Shown: one piece after another, positions 1 through 8,318 of the stretch | Layout of the letters: every line of letters starts with the position of its first letter | How positions within the stretch are numbered: position 1 is the first letter of the stretch | Notes under the pieces: generated by a model | Seen by the model: only the letters and a program-made list of their open reading frames with translations | What the model was told of the DNA's origin: nothing | Database searches by the model: none | Made by a program: the position numbers and the translations under genes | NCBI GenBank assembly: GCA_964488865.1 | Contig: CAZAWR010000022.1 | Location: 1 to 64,000, forward strand | Direction: 5' to 3' | From: MWCO01 sp964488865 | GTDB lineage: Bacteria; Myxococcota_A; Polyangia; Polyangiales; Polyangiaceae | DNA: 64,000 nucleotides

Positions 1-70
1 GGGGGCTTTGCGAAAGCCCCCTTAGAAAAACCTAGACCCAAAGCAGCGCGGAGCGATTGATTTGGGGCTA
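1..70. repeat. REP/MITE-like palindromic element, copy A (left end cut by window edge)
   Basis: This copy starts with a perfect hairpin (arms GGGGGCTTT and AAAGCCCCC, loop GCG, positions 1-21), then CTAGACCCAAAGC, a short GC-rich loop and an end arm GATTTGGGG-CTAG. The same modules recur at 8158-8318 and 24294-24571. The CTA at 68-70 is read on the minus strand as the TAG stop of glgC, so the repeat abuts that gene with no spacer. The left module of the element would lie outside the window. Whether it is a mobile MITE, a REP/BIME sequence or a terminator is inference; repetition and palindromes are seen directly. Confidence 0.85.
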
Positions 71-1339
71 GCCAGGCTGAATGACGGCGTTCTTTGGGAC
101 GACGACCACGCCGCCGGGGCTAACGTGAAACTGTCGACGATCATGCTCGAGATCGAGGCCGATCTGTGCCCCGGGCGGGACCTGGACGCCTTTCTCGACG
201 ATGGCCCTTCGGATGCGCGCGTAACGGCCGACGGAAACTTCATCGAACAGGACCGACTCTTCGACCTCGCTGAAGGAGTTGATGCGAACCCTGCTGCCCA
301 GCACACACTTGTGGATGCGGCCCCCGGAGATGATGCTGCCTCCGGCAACGAGGCTGTCGGTGGCAATTCCGACGCGCGCGGAGGCCTCGTCACGAAACAC
401 GAACTTCGGCGGCGGGTCGTGGGAGCTTCCGGTACGTATGGGCCATCGACTGTTGTACAGGTTCAGGTGGGGGTGGATGGAAACCAGGTCCATGTGGGCG
501 GCCCAGAAGGCATCCACGGTTCCCACGTCGAGCCAGTAGCCCCGTTCGTGTTCGGCTTCGCCGGGGAGCCGGTTCTTCATGAAGTCATAGACGTGCATCT
601 TCCGCCCTGCGATGTGCATGGCGGGAATGAGGTCCCGGCCGAAGTCGTGGGTGGAGGACAGGTCCCGGGAGTCGAGCTCGAGCTCTTCCAAGAGCACGTC
701 GGTGTTGAAGACGTAGTTGCCCATGGATGCCAGGCAGAGGTCGGGATTCCCGGGCATGGGAGGTGGGTTCTCTGGCTTCTCTACGAATCCGGCCACGGTT
801 CCGTCTTCCGCCAGGACCACACAACCGAAGGATCGGGCCTTCTCTCGGGGCACGGGGATGGCTGCCACGGTGCAATCCGCCCCCACCTCGAGGTGCTCGG
901 CCAGCATCTGTCGAAGGTCCATCTTGTAGACGTGATCGCTCCCGAACACGCACACGATATCCGGCGATTCGTCGGAGATGACGTGCTGGGTCTGGTAGAC
1001 GGCATCCACCGACCCTTTGAACCAGCTCTTGCCGGTGCGCTGCTGGGCCGGGATGGTCTCGATGAAGTTGTCGAGGATGGCGGACATGCGCCATGCGCGC
1101 GCGATGTGCTCCTCGAGGCTCGCGCTCTTGTACTGGGTGAGGATCTTGATGCGAAGGATGCCGGAGTTCACGAAGTTCGAGAGCACGATGTCGATGAGCC
1201 GGTAGCGGCCGCCGAAGGAGATGGCGGCTTTGGCCCGGTCCGCCGTCAGGGGACCGAGGCGTCGTCCCTCCCCACCGGCGAGGATCATGCCGAGAACGTG
1301 AGGGACCTCGAGAGGGTACCGGCGGGGTGGTTGGCTCAT
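68..1339 (-). CDS. glgC: Glucose-1-phosphate adenylyltransferase (ADP-glucose pyrophosphorylase)
   Basis: GlgC makes ADP-glucose from ATP and glucose-1-phosphate, the committed step of bacterial glycogen synthesis in the cytoplasm. The 423-residue product has the usual size and carries the nucleotidyltransferase signature LAGGEGRRLGPLT near residues 20-32, then RAK at 35-37 and FGGRYRLID. The C-terminal third reads as a left-handed beta-helix (VAGGSIISGGRIHKCVLGSRVRINSFSEVEESVLFD is typical hexapeptide-repeat sequence, quoted here as GGSIISGG and VLGSRVRI). The residue after AKA is Ala where most family members have Pro. The start chosen is the ATG at 1339, because translation upstream of it gives no family sequence and only a TTG. 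The stop codon TAG is formed by the end of the repeat element at 1-70. No other glycogen gene is next to it in the window. Confidence 0.93.
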   Translation of the reverse strand: MSQPPRRYPLEVPHVLGMILAGGEGRRLGPLTADRAKAAISFGGRYRLIDIVLSNFVNSGILRIKILTQYKSASLEEHIARAWRMSAILDNFIETIPAQQRTGKSWFKGSVDAVYQTQHVISDESPDIVCVFGSDHVYKMDLRQMLAEHLEVGADCTVAAIPVPREKARSFGCVVLAEDGTVAGFVEKPENPPPMPGNPDLCLASMGNYVFNTDVLLEELELDSRDLSSTHDFGRDLIPAMHIAGRKMHVYDFMKNRLPGEAEHERGYWLDVGTVDAFWAAHMDLVSIHPHLNLYNSRWPIRTGSSHDPPPKFVFRDEASARVGIATDSLVAGGSIISGGRIHKCVLGSRVRINSFSEVEESVLFDEVSVGRYARIRRAIVEKGVQVPPGAQIGLDLEHDRRQFHVSPGGVVVVPKNAVIQPG

Positions 1340-1478
1340 GACCCAGCCATGATACCTTCCCGGCGCACCGCGCAACAGTCGTCAGCGTTGTTGCTTCCAG
1401 CCTTGCCCAACGCGTGCCCTCCGTGTTACGCGTTCCACGCTCGATGTGTGAAACTCAATCAAGGAGTCTGGAGGGCGC

Positions 1479-2165
1479 ATGACCTTCGCTCGTTCGATCG
1501 TCGCTTTGGCGGCCGTCACGCAGTTCGTGATCCTCACAGGTTGCGGCGATAGCAACAAGCCCTATTCGCCGAAGCCGGCATGGAGCGGCACTGCTGTGGC
1601 GCTCCCTGATGTGCCGACCATGCCCGCTCGTCCCGCAAAGGTGGGGGACGCGTACACGGTCTGGGGCGCGTCCCACCACCTTCGAAGTGTGGTTCACACT
1701 GACGAGGTGAGGAACAAGGACATCTCGATCATCGGATGGATCGTGAAGACCAACTTCGCGGACGCCCCCGAATGCGCCGTGCACCCCACGGGCAAAGCAG
1801 ACCCCGATGGGTGCTCGCCGCCCGTGCCCGCGTTCTGGCTCGCCGATGAAAAGGGCGACACCAAGAACGCCATGAAGGTCCTCGGGTTCGCTTCGAACTT
1901 CGCGCAGCTGTACGACCAGATCAAGAAAGACGAGAAGGCCAAGGACGGCGACGAGCCGAACCAGGACGAGTTCCTCGGGACGCCGATGCCGATGCCCACG
2001 CCGAACGTGGGGGCCAAAGTCAAGATCTCGGGGAGCTACGGTTACGCATATACCAAGGCGACCTCCGGCATCGAAACCGATCCCCGCATGGGCGTCTTGA
2101 CCTACGCAAAGCTCGAGTACATCGAGAAGCCGCCGGAACCCGCCCAGCTGCCAGGAATGAAGTAG
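1479..2165 (+). CDS. Hypothetical lipoprotein
   Basis: This 228-residue protein begins with a lipoprotein signal peptide whose lipobox is LTGC, putting the lipidated Cys at residue 22, so it should be anchored in the inner or outer membrane. After a Pro-rich linker it has a short beta-rich body with two motifs I do not recognise (SIIGWIVKTNF near residue 90 and VKISGSYGYAYTKATSGIETDPRMG near 180, the latter like an OB-type barrel ending). Two Cys residues in the middle (APECAVHP and DGCSPP) could pair. A good ribosome site GGAGG lies at 1470-1474, nine bases... before the ATG spacing is about 4-5 nt. It sits between glgC (divergent) and pilC. The function is unknown; a myxobacterial conserved lipoprotein is a reasonable guess only. 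Confidence 0.8.
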   Translation: MTFARSIVALAAVTQFVILTGCGDSNKPYSPKPAWSGTAVALPDVPTMPARPAKVGDAYTVWGASHHLRSVVHTDEVRNKDISIIGWIVKTNFADAPECAVHPTGKADPDGCSPPVPAFWLADEKGDTKNAMKVLGFASNFAQLYDQIKKDEKAKDGDEPNQDEFLGTPMPMPTPNVGAKVKISGSYGYAYTKATSGIETDPRMGVLTYAKLEYIEKPPEPAQLPGMK

Positions 2166-2304
2166 TTCCGAGGGCTTCCCGCGTTCCGCACCGCCCCCTC
2201 CCCGCCTCCCTCGACCAAGGATTGTGCGGGGTCTTTGACCCACCACGCCAAGAACCGTTAAGCTGCGGGATACCAACAACCGGCGTCCCGAGAGGTCTCC
2301 GAGC

Positions 2305-3513
2305 ATGCCCGATTTCGCATGGGAAGCACGATCCCGCACGGGGGAACTCCGTAAGGGAGTCATGAGCGCGGAAAGTGTCGCAGCCGTCGAGCAACGGCTC
2401 CGCCAGCAACAACTCACGCCCTCCCAGGTCAAGAAGAAGGCGAAGGAGTACAACTTCTCCATCGGCTCGGGCGTCGACGCCAAGCAACTGGTCACCTTCA
2501 CGCGACAGTTCGCCACCATGATCGACGCCGGCCTGCCCCTCGTGCAGTGCCTCGACATCCTCGCCAACCAGCAAGACAACAAGATCTTCCAAACCGCCCT
2601 CAGGGACATCAAGTCCTCCGTCGAGCAAGGCGCCACGTTCTCCGATTCCCTGCGCAGGCACCCGAAGATCTTTGACGAGCTGTACGTGAACCTCGTCCAC
2701 GCCGGGGAGGTAGGCGGCATCCTCGACAGCATCCTCAACCGTCTCGCCGTGTACATCGAGAAGAACGTCAAGCTCATGCGCCAGGTGCGCGGCGCTATGG
2801 CCTACCCGTCCGCCGTCATCGTCATCCTCATCGGCATCATCTTCGTCATGCTCACCTTCGTCATCCCGGCGTTCGAGCAAATGTTCGCCGACTTCGGGAA
2901 CAAGGAGGCCCTCCCCAAGCCCACCCAGTTCGTCATCTGGATCTCCCGCAACTTCGTCTCTGCACTGCCCATCACCATCCCCGCGCTCATCCTCGCGGTC
3001 GTCGGAGCCTCCTTCTTCTACAGGAACCCAAAGGGCAAACGCTTCATCCACCGCGCACTGCTGGTGCTGCCCATCATCGGCCCCGTCATGCGCAAGATCG
3101 CCGTCGCGCGGTTCACGCGTACACTCGGCACCTTGCTCCAGTCCGGCGTGCCCATCCTCGACGCCCTCGATGTCTGCGCCAGGAGCGCCGGCAACGTCAT
3201 CGTCACCTCCGGCATCATCTACGCCCGTGACAGGATCTCCGAAGGCAAGAACATGGCCGAACCCCTGGCAGAATCCAAGGTGTTCCCCACCATGGTCGTC
3301 CAGATGATCGCCGTCGGCGAGCAGACCGGCGCCCTCGATCAGATGCTCAACAAGATCGCCGACTTCTATGAAGACGAAGTCGACGTCGCCGTCGCCACCC
3401 TCACCTCCCTGCTCGAGCCGCTCATCATGGTCGTCGTCGGCGTCGTCGTTGGCGGCGTGCTCATCTCGATGTACCTGCCCATCTTCTCGCTCGCTGGCGC
3501 GATGAAGGAGTGA
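2305..3513 (+). CDS. pilC: Type IV pilus inner-membrane platform protein PilC (GspF family)
   Basis: PilC is the polytopic inner-membrane platform that couples the PilB/PilT motor ATPases to pilus assembly and retraction. The 402-residue protein has the family plan: an N-terminal cytoplasmic segment beginning PDFAWEARSRTGELRKGVM, a first T2SSF helical domain (about residues 70-190, VTFTRQFATMIDAGLPLVQCL), a hydrophobic segment, a second T2SSF domain (about 270-390, ARFTRTLGTLLQSGVPILDAL) and a C-terminal membrane helix (MVVVGVVVGGVLISMYLPIF). Both domains contain the repeated sequence pattern with Gly-Pro at the first helix hairpin. The gene is followed after 34 bp by a PilS-like kinase, an order known from pil clusters, but pilB, pilT, pilA and pilR are not in the window, so this is a split or dispersed pil locus. 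Confidence 0.95.
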   Translation: MPDFAWEARSRTGELRKGVMSAESVAAVEQRLRQQQLTPSQVKKKAKEYNFSIGSGVDAKQLVTFTRQFATMIDAGLPLVQCLDILANQQDNKIFQTALRDIKSSVEQGATFSDSLRRHPKIFDELYVNLVHAGEVGGILDSILNRLAVYIEKNVKLMRQVRGAMAYPSAVIVILIGIIFVMLTFVIPAFEQMFADFGNKEALPKPTQFVIWISRNFVSALPITIPALILAVVGASFFYRNPKGKRFIHRALLVLPIIGPVMRKIAVARFTRTLGTLLQSGVPILDALDVCARSAGNVIVTSGIIYARDRISEGKNMAEPLAESKVFPTMVVQMIAVGEQTGALDQMLNKIADFYEDEVDVAVATLTSLLEPLIMVVVGVVVGGVLISMYLPIFSLAGAMKE

Positions 3514-3547
3514 CGCTGGCTCGCTCCACTCTTTCCCAAAGCCAACG

Positions 3548-4852
3548 ATGAAGCTTCAGCTCGGACTCCCCCACGGTCACTCCGTTCTCGGCTCGCGACT
3601 CGCAACCCTCACGCTGCTTCGTCTCGTCTTCCTCTCGGTTCTGCTCGGCATCCTCGGCCGATGGCACCTGCGGGACATCCAGCTGCGCGCCTTCTCCGTC
3701 CAGGTCGCCCTCATCGCCCTCGGCATCGCCTTCGCCCTCGCCGCAGTCTACGGAATCGTTCTGCGCTCGGGGCGGTACTACCGCGAGCTCGCATGGGTGC
3801 AGCTCATCTTCGACCAGGCAACCTGGACGGCGCTCGTCTACGTGTCAGGCGGCGCCACCAGCGGCGCCACATCCCTGTACGGTCTCACCGTGCTCACAGG
3901 TGCCGTCATCGGCGGACTCGGAGCTGCATCCATCGCGGCCGCCGTCGGCTTCACGCTCTACGTGCTGCTGAGCCTGCTCATGGTCGCAGGCTGGATCCCC
4001 ATTCCCCCGGACCAGCTCGACGTCCCTTACTCCATCACGATCGACCAGATCGCATCGCCCCTTGCGATCAACCTCCTCGTCATCGTTGTCGTCACGCTCC
4101 TGTCCGGATACCTCGCGGAGCGGCTACGACTCGCCGGAGGCAAGCTCGAGGAGGCCACGGTTCGAGCCCTGCAAGCCGAACGTCTCGCCTACCTGGGCAA
4201 GATCGCGGCCGGGCTCGCCCACGAAATCCGCAACCCCCTGGGGTCCATCTCCGCGTCGATCGAGCTGCTTCGCGACGCACCGGCGTTGTCCGACGACGAT
4301 CGACATCTGTGCGACATCATTCGCGGTGAGTCGTCCCGCCTCAACGACCTGGTCGGCGACATGCTCGATCTTGCGCGCCCCAGGAAGCCGGACCTCGTGG
4401 AGACGGAGATCGCCACCGCTGCGCGCGAGGTCGCCACCCTTGCCCAGCGCTCTGGACGCGGCGCCAAGGATGTCCGGGTGCGGATTGAGGTACCCGAGGG
4501 AATCGCGAGCTTCCCCGTTCGCGCCGACCCGGCACAGTTGCGACAGCTGATCTGGAACCTCGTGCGCAATGCCGTCCAGGCGACGGCTCCGGATACGGCT
4601 GTCACGCTTCGCCTCACCCTGCCGGACCGGGCCTCGGTCATCTTCGAGGTGGAAGACGCCGGCGCCGGCATTTCCGAGGAGGCCAGACCCCACTTGTTCG
4701 AGGCGTTCTTCACCACCCGCGTCCAGGGTGCCGGCATCGGGCTCGCCGTTGTCAAGCGCATCGTCGAGGACCACGGGTGGGAAGTCGAAGCCCTCGGCAA
4801 CGAGGTCGGCGGCACCACCTTCCGCGTCACAATCCCCCTGGGCGAACCCTGA
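3548..4852 (+). CDS. pilS: PilS-type membrane sensor histidine kinase
   Basis: The 434-residue protein has about six predicted membrane helices in residues 20-190, then a coiled linker, a HisKA domain with the phosphoacceptor His225 in GLAHEIRNPLGSI, and an HATPase domain with an N box (LIWNLVRNAVQ), a G1 box (VEDAGAGI) and a later Gly-rich box (GAGIGLAVVKRIVEDHG). This is the architecture of PilS, which controls sigma-54-dependent pilin transcription through PilR. It follows pilC directly. The partner PilR is not in the window, so the pairing is inferred from family and position only. A clear Shine-Dalgarno is not visible before the ATG. A perfect 18-nt palindrome and a sigma-54 promoter lie just downstream of its stop. 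Confidence 0.85.
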   Translation: MKLQLGLPHGHSVLGSRLATLTLLRLVFLSVLLGILGRWHLRDIQLRAFSVQVALIALGIAFALAAVYGIVLRSGRYYRELAWVQLIFDQATWTALVYVSGGATSGATSLYGLTVLTGAVIGGLGAASIAAAVGFTLYVLLSLLMVAGWIPIPPDQLDVPYSITIDQIASPLAINLLVIVVVTLLSGYLAERLRLAGGKLEEATVRALQAERLAYLGKIAAGLAHEIRNPLGSISASIELLRDAPALSDDDRHLCDIIRGESSRLNDLVGDMLDLARPRKPDLVETEIATAAREVATLAQRSGRGAKDVRVRIEVPEGIASFPVRADPAQLRQLIWNLVRNAVQATAPDTAVTLRLTLPDRASVIFEVEDAGAGISEEARPHLFEAFFTTRVQGAGIGLAVVKRIVEDHGWEVEALGNEVGGTTFRVTIPLGEP

Positions 4853-4877
4853 CTCGACCGTTTTGACTTGCCCGGAC

Positions 4878-4895
4878 ACCTGTCCGGGGACAGGT
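4878..4895. promoter_or_regulatory. 18-nt perfect palindrome ACCTGTCC-GG-GGACAGGT
   Basis: The two 8-nt arms are exact inverted copies around a GG centre. It begins 26 nt after the PilS stop codon and lies about 150-165 nt upstream of the transcription start expected for the sigma-54 promoter at 5018. That is the distance range of an upstream activating sequence for a bacterial enhancer-binding protein. It could instead be the stem of a terminator for pilS, but no T-run follows it (the next bases are TTCGCG). Confidence 0.5.
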
Positions 4896-5017
4896 TTCGC
4901 GCGGTCGGGCGTCCAAGCTCACACACGGCACCCCCACCTGGCGGTTTCCCAGGCACTTTGAATCGAATCCGGCTGAGATCCGTCTTTCTCCACGAGCGTT
5001 CCCACTGAGGACAAGAA

Positions 5018-5034
5018 TTGGCACTCGCATTGCT
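5018..5034 (+). promoter_or_regulatory. Sigma-54 (RpoN) promoter
   Basis: TTGGCAC-N5-TTGCT matches the sigma-54 consensus TTGGCACG-N4-TTGCW at all core positions. GG (5020-5021) and GC (5032-5033) are separated by exactly 10 bases, as required for -24/-12 promoters. The expected start of transcription is near 5045, giving a leader of about 40 nt to the ATG at 5087. Activation should need an enhancer-binding protein. Confidence 0.8.
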
Positions 5035-5086
5035 TAAGATCGAAACGGAACCGCTCCTCGCCACCTGCGGAAAGGACATCGCGACG

Positions 5087-5686
5087 ATGAACCGACTTCG
5101 TAACACGTTCCTTGGCACTCTCGCCCTGACCTTCGCTCTGACCTTCGGTCAGCTCGCTCACGCCGGCCCTGCCCAGGACTTCGTCCGCACCAGACACACC
5201 AGCCTCACGGCCGAGCTCGCCAAGACCCCGTCCGCCGCCCGCCAACGGTCCGTCGACCAGCTTCTCGACGGCTTCTTCGACTTCGACAAGCTCACCAAGG
5301 ATTCTCTTGCCAGGCACTACGACGACCTGTCCGAAGACGAGTACAAAGAGCTCAAGACCCTTTTGCAGGCCCTCGTCACCAAGAACTACAAGAAGAACAT
5401 CGAGAAAACCCTCAACTACGAAGTCACCTTCGTCGGCGACGACGAGCTCGAGGGCGGCAAGGGGCGCAAGGTCCGAACCCGGGCCAGCAAGCGTGGCTCG
5501 ACAGAACCCCCCGTCGAGATCAACTACTTCCTGCACAAGCGGGGCGACACCTGGGTCGTGTACGACGTCGAAACAGACGGGTCGTCGATGCTGCGCAACT
5601 ACCGTAACCAGTTCGGAAAGGTCATTCGGCGCGACGGGTTCGGCGTGCTTCTCTCCAAGCTGCAGGAGCGGCTCGACAAGACCTGA
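5087..5686 (+). CDS. MlaC/Ttg2D-like periplasmic phospholipid-binding protein
   Basis: The 199-residue protein starts with a Sec signal peptide ending near LAHA-GP (about residue 26). The mature part has the family pattern of MlaC, the periplasmic shuttle of the Mla lipid transport system: a helical N-terminal half (RQRSVDQLLDGFFDFDKLTKDSLARHYDDLSEDEY) and a C-terminal half with VEINYFLHKRGDTWVVYDVETDGSSMLRNYRNQF (quoted in parts: TWVVYDVE, SSMLRNYRNQF). The ATG at 5087 is preceded by AAAGGA at 5071-5076; an upstream GTG-type extension is rejected because it would remove the signal peptide from the N-terminus. No mlaD, E or F gene is adjacent. Transcription should come from the sigma-54 promoter at 5018. 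Confidence is high for the fold, lower for the transport role. Confidence 0.83.
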   Translation: MNRLRNTFLGTLALTFALTFGQLAHAGPAQDFVRTRHTSLTAELAKTPSAARQRSVDQLLDGFFDFDKLTKDSLARHYDDLSEDEYKELKTLLQALVTKNYKKNIEKTLNYEVTFVGDDELEGGKGRKVRTRASKRGSTEPPVEINYFLHKRGDTWVVYDVETDGSSMLRNYRNQFGKVIRRDGFGVLLSKLQERLDKT

Positions 5687-5808
5687 GCCCGCCAGTGTGT
5701 ACGCCGGTCCGTAGCCAAATCGCCACACCCCCTCCGACCTTCACAGTCCCCCTCCCTTCAAGTTGGTCTCCGCTGGCGAGAACCGGTACGATCACGGCAA
5801 CACGAGAC

Positions 5809-8145
5809 ATGAGCCTCTTTCCGGCGAAGGTACCGCGACCGGCTGATCCGGCCCTCGAACCCAAGGCGCTTCTGCAGTTGAGCGCCTCGCGGGGCAAGCT
5901 CGCACTCGAACTGGCCGAGCCCCTCCGCGTAGGACCCGTGACCGTCACTCGTCTCGTTTCGTCTCTCGATGGCCTCTCCTTCCCCGTCGACCTGAGTGGC
6001 GGCGTGGCTCGGTTCCGCCACCGAAGAGGCACCCTTGACCTGATGGTCGTCGAAGCGCAACTCGCTCGTCTTGCTTCCGTCCTCACCCCGAAGGCTCGCG
6101 CCGCCCTCGACGCGCCCTCTCTTCGACTCTCGTTGCTCCCAACGGACCTCGGGCTCACGATCGGTGTCCACGACGACCACAAAGCCCTGGCCTTCTCCGC
6201 CTTCTTCACTCCGGACGAGCACCAGCTGCAGTTCGTCGTCGCCAACGCTCGCGGTATCGGTTTCGGACACCACAACCACGCCACGGCGATTCGCCTCGCT
6301 CGTGCACTCGGCAGCTCCGCGCAAGGACACGGAAGTGTCATCGTTCTGGACGATGCTCTCGCCCGCTTGGCGCGTGAAGTCCTGGTGGACGCGGGCGCCC
6401 GTCTGCCCGCATGCGCGGGCCTTCACATCGCGTGGGAGCAGACGACGGACGGAATCCGCTTGATCGCGAGCCCGTCCGCAAGCGACAACGCACCGCCTGC
6501 CCACGTGGTTCGTGCCATGGAGCTCGCACGGATCGCAGAGCAAGGGGACGAGGCGCTCCTTGCAGATCGCTTGGAAGATGCACGCGCGGCCTACGTGGTG
6601 GCGTTGGAGGCAGCGCCCCGGCACCCGGATCTCGCCTTGCGAATCGCAGAGCTCGACCTCCTCGCCCAGCACACGCCCGAATCGGCACTCGCATCCATTG
6701 TCGAAACGATGCCCGCCTTGGACGGGGGAATCGTGGGAGCCGAGCTCCTTGCGGCCCTGGGGGATCGACAGGCCGCCTCCGTGACTCTTCAGAACGCCGC
6801 AGAGCGGGAGCCTTTCGCCCCCCTGGCAGCGCGGCTGCTCACCCTGGCCGCATCGCATGCTGGAGAGCTTCACGACCAGCTCGCACTGCTGGACGAAGCT
6901 CTCGCCCGGTCCCCCGGGTGCGCAGACATTCGCTGGCAACGCGCCCGCTCACGCCTCGCGGCCGGACGATTCACCGACGCGGTGGCTGACCTCGGCCAGC
7001 TCGAAGCAGCCGCGCGGGGCTCTGGAGACCGCTTCGATGTATGCCTTCGGGCCGGCCAGATGCTCCTGCTAGCGCGACTGCCCCTCGACGCTCGGACGTT
7101 CTTCGAAAAGTCACTTCGCTACTCACCTCGTAGCGCGGATGCCAGCACCGGACTCGCCCGGGCGTTCTTCGCCCTCGGCGATGGCCGTCGAGGCGTTGCT
7201 CTGCTCTCCCGTGCCACGCTGCTCTCACAGAAGGCCCAAGCGCCCCGGCCCTCCGCGCTCCTCGAGCTCGCCAAGGCCCTGGCAGAGTACACGGACGATC
7301 TCCCCGCAGCCATCTTCCACGTCCGATCCGTGCCCTTCGGGGTTCGAGAAACCATCGCCGCACGCGCCCTCGAAGGACGGTGGAGACACCAACTCGACGA
7401 TGTCGTGGGAGCGAGTCACGCTTTCTCACAAGCACGCGAGGCCGCCGCTCAGCTGCCCCTCGCGGTCGTCGCTGAGGAGTCCGCCTGGCTCTTGGAGGCT
7501 GCACTCTTCGAGCTCGATGTTCGAAACGACGCGCGCTCCGCCAAGCGTCACGCGGAGATCGCGCTCCAGGCAGCCTCGAGCGACCCCCGCGCGCAACAGG
7601 TCTTCCGTCGAGCCGCCCGCGCTGAGCAAGCGTCCGCGATGGCGTTGGCAGCGCCTCCGCCCAGGGCTTCCGTAGCGGCCACTGACGAGGAGGTTAGCCA
7701 TGGCCAAGTCGAGCGCACGCCGACGCGGACAGCCGCTGCCCTGGACTTCGAAGTTCCTGCCGCCGTGCCCGCAGAGCGACCTCCTATCGAAGACCAAAGC
7801 GAACACGCGCCACCGGCGATCCGGTCCGACCTCTTCGATGAGACCGAGGGAGAAGCGGTCGACGAGGACCGCATCGAATCCCTGACGGATCGTGTGCGAG
7901 CCAACCCCGCCGACCAGGTTGCGGTGCACGAGCTGTGCTCGTTGCTCGAGCGGGCGGAGCGCCACTTGGACCTCATGGCCCTCGTGTCCGCGCGGCTCGA
8001 GGAATCCACGGACCCTGCATTCCGATCGGACTTGCTCGCCACGCGGAGGCGTGTGCTGCAACGACTGGTCCGCACGTGCCGGGACGAGGGTCGCACCGGC
8101 GAGGCGGAGATGTACGAGATGGTGCTTGCCGACGAGGAGCCGTAA
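5809..8145 (+). CDS. TPR-repeat protein with a novel N-terminal domain
   Basis: The 778-residue protein has two parts. Residues 1-225 are alpha/beta without TPR character and match no family I know; they contain repeated VGPVTVTRLVSSLDGLSFPVDLSGG and TDLGLTIGVHDDHKALAFSAFF type strands. From about residue 230 to 640 there are consecutive TPR-like helix pairs (for example LADRLEDARAAYVVALEAAPRHPD and DARTFFEKSLRYSPRSADASTGLARA). An acidic linker (about 650-720) follows, then a last helical pair ending in DLMALVSARLEESTDP. No signal peptide or membrane helix is seen with the ATG at 5809, so it is probably cytoplasmic. The ATG at 5809 is preferred to an upstream start at 5695 because the extension is low-complexity. 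It is convergent with the aminotransferase and separated from it by the repeat at 8158. It probably acts as a protein scaffold, by analogy only. Confidence 0.8.
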   Translation: MSLFPAKVPRPADPALEPKALLQLSASRGKLALELAEPLRVGPVTVTRLVSSLDGLSFPVDLSGGVARFRHRRGTLDLMVVEAQLARLASVLTPKARAALDAPSLRLSLLPTDLGLTIGVHDDHKALAFSAFFTPDEHQLQFVVANARGIGFGHHNHATAIRLARALGSSAQGHGSVIVLDDALARLAREVLVDAGARLPACAGLHIAWEQTTDGIRLIASPSASDNAPPAHVVRAMELARIAEQGDEALLADRLEDARAAYVVALEAAPRHPDLALRIAELDLLAQHTPESALASIVETMPALDGGIVGAELLAALGDRQAASVTLQNAAEREPFAPLAARLLTLAASHAGELHDQLALLDEALARSPGCADIRWQRARSRLAAGRFTDAVADLGQLEAAARGSGDRFDVCLRAGQMLLLARLPLDARTFFEKSLRYSPRSADASTGLARAFFALGDGRRGVALLSRATLLSQKAQAPRPSALLELAKALAEYTDDLPAAIFHVRSVPFGVRETIAARALEGRWRHQLDDVVGASHAFSQAREAAAQLPLAVVAEESAWLLEAALFELDVRNDARSAKRHAEIALQAASSDPRAQQVFRRAARAEQASAMALAAPPPRASVAATDEEVSHGQVERTPTRTAAALDFEVPAAVPAERPPIEDQSEHAPPAIRSDLFDETEGEAVDEDRIESLTDRVRANPADQVAVHELCSLLERAERHLDLMALVSARLEESTDPAFRSDLLATRRRVLQRLVRTCRDEGRTGEAEMYEMVLADEEP

Positions 8146-8157
8146 CAGCGGACTTGG

Positions 8158-8318
8158 CTAGTCCCAAATCAAGCACTGTTCGAAGAACGTGCTTGGGTTT
8201 GGGGCTATCTGAGCCGAAGGCGAGGCGTCTTGGGGTGAGCGCGGCGAGAGGGCGTTACGAAAGCCCCCTTGGAAGAACCTAGACCCAAAGCAGCGCGGAG
8301 CGCTTGATTTGAGTCTAC
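8158..8318. repeat. REP/MITE-like palindromic element, copy B
   Basis: A complete element of about 160 bp lies between the convergent TPR and aminotransferase genes. It opens with CTAGTCCCAAATCAAGC (8158-8174) and closes with the inverted arm GCTTGATTTGAGTCTA. Inside are three palindromic modules: a left hairpin around TTCGAA, a degenerate form of the GGGGGCTTT hairpin, and a right hairpin bounded by CTAGACCCAAAGC. The CTA at 8315-8317 is the TAG stop of the minus-strand aminotransferase. It could end transcription from both sides, though no U-tract is visible. Confidence 0.85.

Noticed and set aside
62..1552. A 496-codon plus-strand frame opposite glgC
   Set aside because: Runs antisense through a conserved glgC and into the lipoprotein start; no family motif.
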